Part shown: in pieces, positions 55,685-64,000 of the stretch
How the letters are laid out: each line of letters opens with the position of its first letter
How positions within the stretch are numbered: position 1 is the first letter of the stretch
DNA from: Candidula unifasciata
Lineage: Eukaryota > Mollusca > Gastropoda > Stylommatophora > Geomitridae
Reading direction: 5' to 3'
DNA length: 64,000 bases
NCBI GenBank assembly: GCA_905116865.2
Contig: CAJHNH020001597.1
Coordinates: forward strand, 87,001-151,000
The notes under the pieces: model-generated
What the model saw: the letters and a program-made list of their open reading frames with translations, nothing else
Database searches by the model: none
Told to the model about the DNA's origin: nothing
Made by a program: the position numbers and the translations under genes

Positions 55685-56050
55685 AGGGAAATATACATTG
55701 CTATACTCACTGAGGGAAATATACTTTTTTATACTCACTGAGAAAAAATGCTCACTGAGAGAAAATTTAATTTTTTTTATACGCCTTGAGGGGAAATATA
55801 CATTTTCATACGCATTGAGGGGAAATATACCTTTTCATACTTATTTAGAGGAAATTTACCTTTTTATACTCACCGAAGGTATTACTTTTATACTCACTGA
55901 GGAAAACAAACTGTTTTTAGTAACTGAAGGAATTATACAGAAAAAAATACCATTTTATGCTCACTGAAGGAAATATACAATTGTATGCTAAATGAAGGAA
56001 AAATACTATTTTATACCCACAGATAAAAATATACCTTTTTTTCAACTTAC
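55685..56050. repeat. Degenerate array, right part
   Basis: tatactcactgagggaaata, tacttttttatactcactga and variants, same repeat as 53970-54165. Confidence 0.8.
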
Positions 56051-56157
56051 TGAGGTAAGTACTCACTGCAGGTATACATACATTGTGTCTTGAAATTGTG
56101 AAAACCTATGTCTACTTCATCAGAAAACAGCCCGGTAAATGGAGGGGGGGGGGGGGC

Positions 56158-56180
56158 ATTCTGTGTGTACGCGCGTGTGT

Positions 56181-56217
<37 letters not shown>

Positions 56218-56230
56218 GTGTGTGTGTGAA
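56158..56230. repeat. (GT)n microsatellite
   Basis: gtgtgtgt tract with one gcgt interruption, after a G-run at 56143. Confidence 0.93.
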
Positions 56231-56814
56231 TTGACTTCAACACTTCCAAAATGGAAAAATAATGACCCAGAAACAATTAACTACGGCAGAACTAAATCAT
56301 TTTTGCCAGTTAGTGCAGCCAACTGAAGCCAAATAAAGAAAAACACACATGGCGTTTCTGAACATTCCTTCAACTTTACGCTTGAGAAGAAATATAATTT
56401 GGTTCATTGTAGAACAGGTTGAAATATTGGCTTTCTTGCAGTAATGTTTTTACAGTTAGGGAAGAAAACTCGTACAAATTTTCGTTCGTTTTTTTTTTTC
56501 GGCTAGTTATTTTCTTCATGGCTCCTTGATCGTTCTGTCAACGGGTAAAAATAGTTGGGAGTTTTTACAAATGCCAAGTCGGTTTCTTCTTTGAATGTCT
56601 GAATCGAAACTTTCAGACAGTAGAGGTAATGAGTTATTTCCCTTCTACACCTGTTAGATCAGGGATTCTCAAACTGGCCTGCCTCTGGAACACACAGACT
56701 AGAACGGACAGCAAGTGATATATACTAAACAAACAGATAATGTGTTGACTGGCAATTCTAGAAAAAAGGTTAAAAGATACAAGGACACACTAGACAACAT
56801 AAAAATCGAAAGCT
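56231..56814. other. Unassigned; one hAT-like terminus
   Basis: cagggattctcaaactggcc at 56660 resembles a hAT-type terminal repeat, but no partner end was found. Confidence 0.4.
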
Positions 56815-56915
56815 GTAGTTACCGTGCCGGGAATCGAACCTGTCACCTCCAAATGACATGTACACCTACCTAGCTATGGAAACCAGTTTACTAAGATTCC
56901 TTACCAACTAGGCAC
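56815..56915 (-). mobile_element. tRNA-like SINE head
   Basis: The minus strand reads ccatagctaggtaggtgtac and gacaggttcgattcccggca, A-box-like and B-box elements with tRNA-like spacing. Neither intact tRNA arms nor matches to SINE-1 to SINE-3 bodies are seen. Confidence 0.45.
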
Positions 56916-57044
56916 CCCAGAAAAAGGCGTCTTCATTGGACATTTCTATCGGGGAACTTGAAATCCACAACAATGGGCTTTTGTTAATCAAGGATAATAA
57001 CAACCACCATTCACAGGGTGTTAGATTCATGGTGGCCCTTGTCT

Positions 57045-57285
57045 GGTGCTTATTTGTTGTTTGTGATCTCATTTTTCTATCTTCTTTTACGCCACCAGGA
57101 CATAACACAAGTGATAAACACCCGATGACACAAAGTGACACCATGTGTATGAGGATCACCCGTGGAGAGGTCCCAGAAACCGCGTTCAGCCATCAGACTA
57201 TATTTATGGTCGGGCTATATTGCGGCCCCCGGCAAGAGCCAGAGTAGGGCTTCAGCTAACGAAAAATTACATCCCAGAACAGGAT
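57045..57285 (-). repeat. Interspersed repeat R4, near full length
   Basis: Inverted: acgccaccaggacataacac, gataaacacccgatgacaca, cacccgtggagaggtcccag, gcggcccccggcaagagcca. Gives the unexpanded form of the segment amplified at 50115. Confidence 0.78.
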
Positions 57286-57359
57286 GACAAGTTGGGAATG
57301 ATAAGCTGTTGTTCATGAGGTGAATGGTGGAAAGGATGAAGACAGGGCGCACTGAGGTA

Positions 57360-57410
57360 CGAACGAACGAACGAACGAACGAACGAACGAACGAACGAAC
57401 GAACGAAAAG
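57360..57410. repeat. (GAAC)n microsatellite
   Basis: gaacgaacgaac, about twelve units. Confidence 0.95.
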
Positions 57411-57754
57411 GGTTATGAACTGGCCACACAGACCCTTCTTACGGTCGTTTTAATTCTTTTTTTTTTTTTTTTTTTTTTTTTTTTGCATTTATAACTCATT
57501 GAATATATCATAACTATAGTAACAACAATAACCACGATAATAGTAATAATAATAATAGTAATAGTAAACATTGTTAACAACACGGAGGTCTTAGTACAAT
57601 CGCTGTAATGTGTGCCAATTATGCCAACAGTTCTGAACAATATTATTACTTAGTGTAGCATATGTAATAAGTCTAGTAGAAAATTACAATGTTCTTAAAA
57701 ACTTTTATTTTTTAATAAGAAATGTAGTCAATAGTCAAATAATCAAGAGTTTCT
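57411..57754. other. Unassigned; T-run and ATA-rich sequence
   Basis: A run of 28 T at 57457 and AT-rich sequence beyond it. No gene. Confidence 0.5.
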
Positions 57755-57815
57755 GATTGTAGCACCACGGCATTACGAAGCGCGTTCGCAACACTTAAGT
57801 CACAGACGCTGACGC
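57755..57815 (-). mobile_element. SINE-2 head fragment
   Basis: cggcattacgaagcgcgttc, gcaacacttaagtcacagac: only the inverted tRNA-like head remains. Confidence 0.55.
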
Positions 57816-57924
57816 TCATTGAGTACCGGCACATATATATGTCGCTAGATAAAAGCCCTGTATATGTCTGTCCTTGGTTTCTTGATTTGTTGTATGTTAA
57901 GGCATAAGCTGTGTCTTTAACTAG

Positions 57925-58160
57925 AGAGTTGCTTTGGTGTAGTTGCTAGACTCTTGCCTGCGGTTCGGAAGATCATAGGTTTGGGTCCTGAGAAATGACA
58001 TTGACTCTCAGGTCGACCCATCCTTGAGTGGGTACCAGGTGCGGTCCTGAGAAGTAAAGGTGGCCGGTTAAAGATGACTACATCACCCACCAAGTGCCGA
58101 CTTGTTTATAAGATATAGTTCTATCCCTATATGCCCAATACGCCCAAAAAGTTCTCTTTA
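57925..58160 (+). mobile_element. SINE-1, near full length
   Basis: Head agttgctttggtgtagttgc and gcctgcggttcggaagatca, body caggtcgacccatccttgag, tgggtaccaggtgcggtcct and aagtaaaggtggccggt. Confidence 0.78.
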
Positions 58161-58204
58161 TATCTTCCATTAACAATTTGTTATATGACAAGATCAGGGT
58201 AGAC

Positions 58205-58307
58205 ATTCGACCTCACGGCATTCAGGTCAAGCTTATGGTAGCTCCGTCCCACTCCTCAGCAGCTAGAGAAGAATCTCAGACTGTAGCCATCATCATTTGG
58301 TAAGCTA
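58205..58307 (-). pseudogene. Decayed LINE C-terminal module
   Basis: Minus-strand PVRVAYQMMMATV and, after frame changes, PECRE at the end correspond to the KARR.YNQMxTG...CPECCD module. It lies back to back with the LINE tail that carries the 84-bp array. Confidence 0.45.
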
Positions 58308-59455
58308 CTCGAACTGGCGATGATTTGAGAGAAACGGACTGAGAAATAAAACTGATTGTTTCCCACATTAGGAGAAAGCAATCTACGTGATTTGGTCATG
58401 GCATGAGTGGAAGAAAACTGGAGTACATCGTGATGGTGGGAAAGCTGGGAGGGCGAGGGCGGGGGGAGACAGAGGGAGAGCGAAAGAGAAGATGCTAGAC
58501 AGGCTGACATCATGGCACGGAAGATCATCAGTGTCAGAGTTGACTGAAAGTTCACGAGACAGAAGGTTGTGGATAGACATGACTACCAACGCCACGCGGT
58601 ATGGAAGATCATATGTGTCAGAGTTGACTGAAAGTTCACGAGACAGAAGGTTGTGGATAGACATGACTACCAACGCCACGCGGTATGGAAGATCATCTGT
58701 GTCAGAGTTGACTGAAAGTTCACGCGACAGAAGGTTGTGGATAGACATGACTACCAACGCCACGCGGTATGGAAGATCATCTGTGTCAGAGTTGACTGAA
58801 AGTTCACGAGACAGAAGGTTGTGGATAGACATGACTACCAACGCCACGCGGTATGGAAGATCATCTGTGTCAGAGTTGACTGAAAGTTCACGAGACAGAA
58901 GGTTGTGGATAGATATGACTATCAACGCCACGCGGTATGGAAGACCATCTGTGTCAGAGTTGACTGAAAGTTCACGAGACAGAAGGTTGTGGATAGACAT
59001 GACTACCAACGCCACGCGGTATGGAAGATCATATGTGTCAGAGTTGACTGAAAGTTCACGAGACAGAAGGTTGTGGATAGACATGACTACCAACGCAACG
59101 CGGTATGGAAGATCATCTGTGTCAGAGTTGACTGAAAGTTCACGAGACAGAAGGTTGTGGATAGACATGACTACCAACGCCACGCGGTATGGAAGATCAT
59201 ATGTGTCAGAGTTGACTGAAAGTTCACGAGACAGAAGGTTATGGATAGACATGACTACCAACGCCACGCGGTATGAAAGATCATCTGTGTCAGAGTTGAC
59301 TGAAAGTTCACGAGACAGAAGGTTGTGGATAGACATGACTACCAACGCCACGCGGTATGGAAGATCATCTGTGTCAGAGTTGACTGAAAGTTCACGAGAC
59401 AGAAGGTTGTGGATAGACATGACTACCGACGCCACACGGCACGGACTTTAAGAAG
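58308..59455 (+). pseudogene. LINE C-terminal fragment with in-frame 84-bp array
   Basis: Starts as a normal LINE tail: ISHIRRKQST-like sequence, then, with one frame change, MLDRLTSWHGRSSVSELTES. It then repeats a 28-residue segment (GRSSVSELTESSRDRRLWID plus MTTNATRY) about eleven times and ends with DATRHGL and a stop. The reading frame is kept through the whole array because 84 is a multiple of three. Compare 50430-50735 with one unit. Confidence 0.82.
58500..59440. repeat. 84-bp minisatellite, about 11 copies
   Basis: Unit ggaagatcatctgtgtcaga... of 84 bp, copies differing at a few positions (tatgtg/tctgtg, gcgaca, accaccaac/actatcaac). The unit is an exact internal piece of the surrounding LINE ORF2 end. 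Confidence 0.95.
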
Positions 59456-59499
59456 TATTCGAAAAAATAAGGAAGAATGAGAAAATATAAAATAGTAAA

Positions 59500-59766
59500 A
59501 TAAAGGTCCATTTTCCACGCCTTTAGGCTTATAGGGCATATAGGGTTAAACCTATAGTTGTATAGACCAATCGGCACAAGATGGTTGATGTGGTCAGCAT
59601 CATGCCGGCCGACATTACCTCCCAGGACTGCACCCGGTACCCACTCAAGGCTGGGTCGACCTAGGAGTCAAGGTCACTTTTGAAAAAAGTCTGCTCCGCC
59701 TAGGAACGAACCCACAACCTTCCGATCCGCAGGCGAGCGTCTAACCGCTACGCCACGGCGACTCCC
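59500..59766 (-). mobile_element. SINE-1, near full length and best preserved
   Basis: Inverted copy with all parts: ccacgcctttaggcttatag, ccaatcggcacaagatggtt, tgcacccggtacccactcaa, aggctgggtcgacctagga, then the B box (cgaacccacaa) and A box (cgctacgccacggcgactcc). Confidence 0.82.
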
Positions 59767-60179
59767 ATATATAAAATAGTATTAGAAAATATGTTTGAAA
59801 CAAAAATTTTGAAAACATATTAAAAGAATAAGAAAATATAGATTTTTGAAATTAAATTGCAAAATTATAATCGGCTTGTAACGGTTGGCCGTGCTAAAGT
59901 GCGTGCTGTGTGCAAACTCTCTGCCGCTAGAGCCTGTTTATATATACCACGATGTCTTGTAAATCTTCAAATTAATATGTTCAGAGCAAACTAAACAAAG
60001 ACATGTCAATTGTTGGGAAGCCCTGGAGGCCAGTGAAACCCAGGTAACTGGCCCCTATAATAATAGAGGACAGAAACAGATATTTGATTAGAGGCTCGAG
60101 AGCAGATCAGTTGAAAGGGGAAGTCGAGACAAGGAGCAACCTTCGCCATTATCATCAGTCAGTACAGAGCATCGCTCTC
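59767..60179. other. Unassigned stretch
   Basis: AT-rich, nothing recognised. Confidence 0.5.
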
Positions 60180-60540
60180 GTCACGGCATGGCTGAACGTC
60201 TCTTTTTCTCTAGCCCTATGTGCTTTCTTGACCAATGCATCTTAATTTTGTGGGTCCATATTTGCGGAGGCAGGCCTCTTGTCTCGTTTCCCAGAAACTG
60301 TACCTTCCACCACAGTATTTTTTAGACCACCATGGCCAAAATAGTTCAGCTTTCGGGACAGGATGCTGTTTATGAGCCAAATCTTCTGGATACTCAGATC
60401 ATGAACTAAGTCAGCGTGTTTTCTTTTCCTCGGTCCAGGGTATTCTCGCGGTAACAAAATTATGCACGTTATAGTGTTAAAGATATCAGCTGAGTTTTTC
60501 CTCAATGTACTCCAGACAGGTCTGCGGGTGCTCAACATAA
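60180..60540 (-). pseudogene. LINE ORF2 C-terminal fragment
   Basis: Minus-strand frame of 98 codons, containing IWLINSILSRKLNYFGHGGL, then KNTVVEGTVSGKRDKRP and, after a frame change, RAREKE..SHAV. The RKLxYFGH and EGxxxGKRxRxRP words identify a LINE tail, distinct from but related to 62400-62740. Confidence 0.75.
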
Positions 60541-60694
60541 AACATCAGAGTCCAACAGCAACTAGAGCCGGGTCTGAGCTGGTTGACTAGACTTCATAAA
60601 CGTTTGATGTGCAGTCTATGCCCAGCTGTGCCACCTGTAATCATAATTCTCTCATTCTTAGCAACATTGTGTACTCACTACCCCAGATACTCCG

Positions 60695-60785
60695 AATGTC
60701 TCTCTCTCTCCTTCTCTCTCTCTCCTTCTCTCTCTCCTTCTCTCTCTCTCTCTCTCTCTCTCCTTGTCTCTCTGTTTTTCTCTCT
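60695..60785. repeat. (CT)n microsatellite
   Basis: ctctctctcc and ttctctctct tract. Confidence 0.9.
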
Positions 60786-61074
60786 TGCTGATGGTTTCGA
60801 CAATGTCGACACTATCTAAAGGCCACCCATCTGCAGCTGTGCCAGCCAATCCATCACCTCTTTTATTGCATGCCTCGTATTAAAGATAAAGGCAACCTAA
60901 CACACAAATCTATCTTCAGTCACGCCTGGTGTAAGAACTAGTCTGTTTTAGCTACCTGATCGTTCACGTGTTCCTATAGCTATGGCCATGTGAAGGCGGA
61001 AGGTTCGAATCCCCATGTAGCCGTTCTAGTTTTCTATTGTTATGTTGTTTCATCTTCATCATCCATTAGCAGGT

Positions 61075-61690
61075 CCATTGAATAACATCGCCCACATCGC
61101 AGCCTGCCTGAAAGAAACTTGAAGAACATCGCCCAAATCGCAGCCTACCTGAAAGAAACTTGAATAACATCGCCCAAATCGCAGCCTGCCTGAAAGAAAC
61201 TTGAATAACATCGCCCAAATTGCAGCCTGCCTGAAAGAAACTTGAATAACATCGCCCAAATCGCAGCCTGCCTGAAAGAAACTTGAATAACATCGCCCAC
61301 ATCGCAGCCTGCCTGAAAGAAACTTGAATAACATCGCCCAAATCGCAGCCTGCCCGAAAGAAACTTGAATAACATCACCCAAATCGCAGCCTGCCCGAAA
61401 GAAACTTGAATAACATCACCCAAATCGCAACCTGCCTGAAAGAAACTTGAATAACATCGCCTAAATCGCAGCCTGCCCGAAAGAAACTTGAATAACATCG
61501 CCTAAATCGCAGCCTGCCCGAAAGGAACTTGAATAACATCGCCCAAATCGCAACCTGCCCGAAAGAAACTTGAATAACATCGCCCAAATCGCAACCTGCC
61601 CGAAAGAAACTTGAATAACATCGCCCAAATCGCAGCCTGCCTGAAAGAAACTTGAAGAACATCGCCCACATCGCAGCCTGCCTGAAATAA
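61075..61690. repeat. 41-bp minisatellite, about 15 copies
   Basis: Unit aaagaaacttgaataacatc plus gcccaaatcgcagcctgcctg, 41 bp, with c/t and agcc/aacc variants. On the minus strand one frame reads FRQAAIWAMLFKFLSGRL. It abuts a LINE tail at 61700. Confidence 0.93.
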
Positions 61691-61699
61691 ATCTCCCCC

Positions 61700-61820
61700 T
61701 CGCCCACTGTCCGGTTTCATGGACTTTTATGTCCAAAGTTTACTTGGAGTCCTGTGCCGACCTTCGCGCTGGTCGGCGCCTGCCTATCTTACCCGGTCTC
61801 ATGATAAGGTCTAGTATGTT
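61700..61820 (-). pseudogene. LINE C-terminal fragment leading into the 41-bp array
   Basis: Minus-strand reading LIMRPGKIGRRRPARRSAQD, then LDIKVHETGQWARGR, the G.RRPxRRxxQD, LxxKVxExGxxARxR end of LINE ORF2. The next residues expected in such a tail (FRRAV..A.F) are what the 41-bp array repeats (FRQAAMWAMFF). Confidence 0.68.
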
Positions 61821-62399
61821 CTTTAATTTATACTTCTGTCTTCGACTCCTACATGCGCTAGTCAGAACAAGAATAGTTTCTCAAGTTAGAAATAAACATT
61901 CACTGTGGGTATACCTTGCTGCAGGAAAAACAAATGAAAAGTAACAGAAAACAAACAAACACAAGCATCGCAGTCGATACAAAAAGACACAAATGAGCGA
62001 AACAGAGTGGAGGACGCATATTCTGAAATGGTGAAAACACAACTTGGTGCGACAAGAAGTTATGGCATCTATGTAGAAGTTACCTTTCCTCTTCTTGCGG
62101 CATTTACAGTTTGGTTTCATTAAAAAAAAATGTGCTGTGTTTTAAAGAACCGTTCTCCTTGAGTTCTTGTACATCCGAAAACGACTTTAAAAACAGGAGC
62201 TTGATTTCCACTTACCCGCGGCTCTGGCAAAGTGACAACCTAACAAGTAAGAGCTGCGTTAAAACAACGTCACTTTTTTGTTTTCTTTCTCTGATGGCTT
62301 TCTTTGCCTTCTGTGTGACATCATTTGGGAGCAAGCTGTGAGTCAACGGTGGTGGGGAAGTAGTTGTTTGCGTGTGCACGTAGTGAACTTCACTGTATC

Positions 62400-62740
62400 A
62401 AGAACATTATTATCATCATGAAGCAGGTCCTTTGCAGAACTTTGGTTTCATTACGAAAGAAACTCGGTCTCCCGCCAGCTTCCTGAGCACTTTCTTACCC
62501 ATGGTGTCTTTTACAGTTAATCCTGTGTCCATCTTCGTGCTAGTCTGCCCCTGCCCTTCTTGCCTGGTACTATGCCTTCTGATACTGTTCTTTCCAATCT
62601 ATCGTAGCCCCTGATATAGCTAACATATTTACGTTTCCGAGACAAGTTACTGTTTATGAGCCAAGCTTTCTTGTTGTTAGGATCTTCTGCGATGTCATTA
62701 TTTCGTTTCTTTTTGTTCTTTGGTATTCCGAGAAGCCTTC
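62400..62740 (-). pseudogene. LINE ORF2 C-terminal fragment
   Basis: Minus-strand phrases KAWLINSNLSRKRKYVSYI, RLERTVSEGIVPGKKGRGRL and ARRWTQD follow the same order as 60180-60540 and 8126-8500. Several stops and shifts. Confidence 0.65.
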
Positions 62741-63051
62741 TATAGCACTACAGCCCAATGGCCCATTTTTTCTTCTTCAATGATCTCGAGATAGTCAAAG
62801 ACTCACCTCCTTACGAAGATAGTCAAAGACTCACCTCCGTATGACGCTACAAAAAAGATTCATACCATCAAAATGCTGACTTTGATTTTCTAACTGATGC
62901 TCAAGTAACCTCATACTTGTAATGCTGTTTATCCTCCTTTTAACTTCTGCTGAGCAGTCTCCGTTGTTGTTTTTTTATGAGCCTAGATATTCAATATTTG
63001 TGAAATCTTTGAGTCCAGTGTAGACATTTTCACGTCATGAATGCGTGTAAG

Positions 63052-63283
63052 AGAGCCGACGTGGTCTAGTGGTTAGACATGGTCTGCGGATCGGAAGGTC
63101 TAGGTTCAAGTCCTGACAAAGCCGGAATTTAAGTCGACCCAGCCTCAAATGAATGGCAGGTACTGTGCTGGGAAGTAAAGGCGGCTGCCGTGATGTTATG
63201 CACATCACTTACCTGGTATCGATAGGCCTACCCCTGTATGCTTAATACGCCTAAAGGCGTATAAAGGGGTCCTTTACTTTACT
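63052..63283 (+). mobile_element. SINE-1, near full length
   Basis: Head gccgacgtggtctagtggtt, B box taggttcaagtcc, body aagtcgacccagcctcaaat and tail acgcctaaaggcgtataaag. Confidence 0.78.
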
Positions 63284-63924
63284 TTTCCTAACGTCAAAAT
63301 GTATCTGTGATTTTGTTTTCCTTTGTCGAACCTTCTCGCTTATTTCCTGTCTTGTTTGTTTAGAAATGCTGCAGATTGTTAAATTGTTGTCCTTTTCTTT
63401 GTCTGCTTTATTATTATCATTATTATTCAATGAATGAAATTCGCATGCTCCTGTTTATAATCTGTATTCCTGCCGCTTGCTTCTTTGATGGAAAGATCAG
63501 AACCGTGTCGTTAAAACCTCTCAGGTGAGAAAGCAAGAAGGGAAATAATGAAACACTTGATTGAGACTGCACTAAAGAGAGTAACGGTTCTTTGGAGTCA
63601 GGAGAAAATGTCTTTGGCAGAAAACACTCGCACTTGTTGAAATGTTTACTGGGCTAAATAGGGCGTAACGTCATCAATATTACCTTAATGTTGTCTGCAT
63701 TCAATGGAAAACATTAGTGCAACTTACGCAGAAAGTCTGTCTCCAGGCTTTGACATACAGAACAGTTTTTTATCGTGATTTTATGTCGTGTAGTTTGCTT
63801 CTTTTGTGTGTGATTTTTTTTTTCTTCTTCTTTTCTCAACAACATATTTGATTTTTATTTTATTGTTTACTTTAACATTTAACAAAGTTTTGATGATTAT
63901 AATTAGCGTTTGCATTGTCTCTTT
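63284..63924. other. Unassigned stretch at window end
   Basis: AT-rich, nothing recognised before the CTT tract. Confidence 0.5.
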
Positions 63925-63975
63925 TTCTTGTTCTTCTTCTTCTTCTTCTTCTTCTTCTTCTTCTTCTTCTTCTCT
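63925..63975. repeat. (CTT)n microsatellite
   Basis: ttcttcttcttc, about 14 triplets. Confidence 0.93.
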
Positions 63976-64000
63976 TTTGCCCACTCCCCCCCTTTTCCCT

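Noticed and set aside
62080..62220. Minus-strand donor-like sites (gtaact at 62083, gtaagt at 62208) with short basic peptide
   Set aside because: Candidate exons are under 60 bp, lack pyrimidine-rich acceptors, and have no neighbours in phase.

Overview
The window looks like nuclear DNA of a repeat-rich invertebrate, most likely a mollusc and perhaps a gastropod. This is an inference from the LINE and SINE families, the short introns-in-phase exons and the very high tandem-repeat load; nothing in the window proves the taxon. There are no operons, Shine-Dalgarno sites, rRNA genes or CRISPR arrays. Most of the long open frames are read-through of tandem repeats. By my own summing of the intervals listed here, roughly a third of the window is tandem arrays (units of 2 to 85 bp), and much of the rest is decayed LINEs, tRNA-derived SINEs and small interspersed repeats.

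Two real genes can be reconstructed from splice sites, both on the minus strand. Gene 1 (about 21.2 kb down to 4.07 kb) has seven small exons whose junction phases all agree. They encode at least two Ig-like modules, two short linker exons, one transmembrane helix and a cytoplasmic tail with YxxI/V motifs that ends at a stop at 4073. Gene 2 (about 36.5 kb down to 27.58 kb) has four phase-compatible exons: a tentative CUB-like module, one transmembrane helix, and two cytoplasmic exons with three YxxP motifs and a proline-rich SH3-type stretch. The 5' ends of both genes are not found. Both look like type I single-pass receptors, lie in the same orientation, and use phase-1 introns around the transmembrane exon. 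This suggests a local cluster of receptor genes whose introns are filled by satellites and transposons.

Region by region: 0-4 kb holds repeats, a SINE, and LINE fragments beside a 48-bp array. 4-21 kb is gene 1, with arrays of 26 bp, CT/TATG, 43 bp, 22 bp, 21 bp and CA/GT in or beside its introns. 21-27.5 kb holds LINE pieces, including a broken RT-RNase H element at 25.2-26.9 kb. 27.5-36.5 kb is gene 2, with 47-bp, 42-bp and 85-bp arrays. 36.6-41 kb is a LINE tail blown up into a 25-bp array, followed by a 20-bp array. 41-64 kb has no gene I can support; it is SINEs, LINE ends and arrays.

The most interesting pattern is that several tandem arrays arise inside, or directly abut, the C-terminal coding end of LINE ORF2. 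The 84-bp (58.5 kb), 85-bp (33.2 kb), 41-bp (61.1 kb) and 25-bp (37.0 kb) units each read as a piece of LINE protein, and single-copy versions of the 84-bp segment survive at 50.6 and 36.7 kb. A 17-bp expansion inside another interspersed repeat (50.1 kb) shows the same behaviour. The 48-bp, 21-bp, CA and 85-bp arrays all border the same LINE terminal module at nearly the same position.
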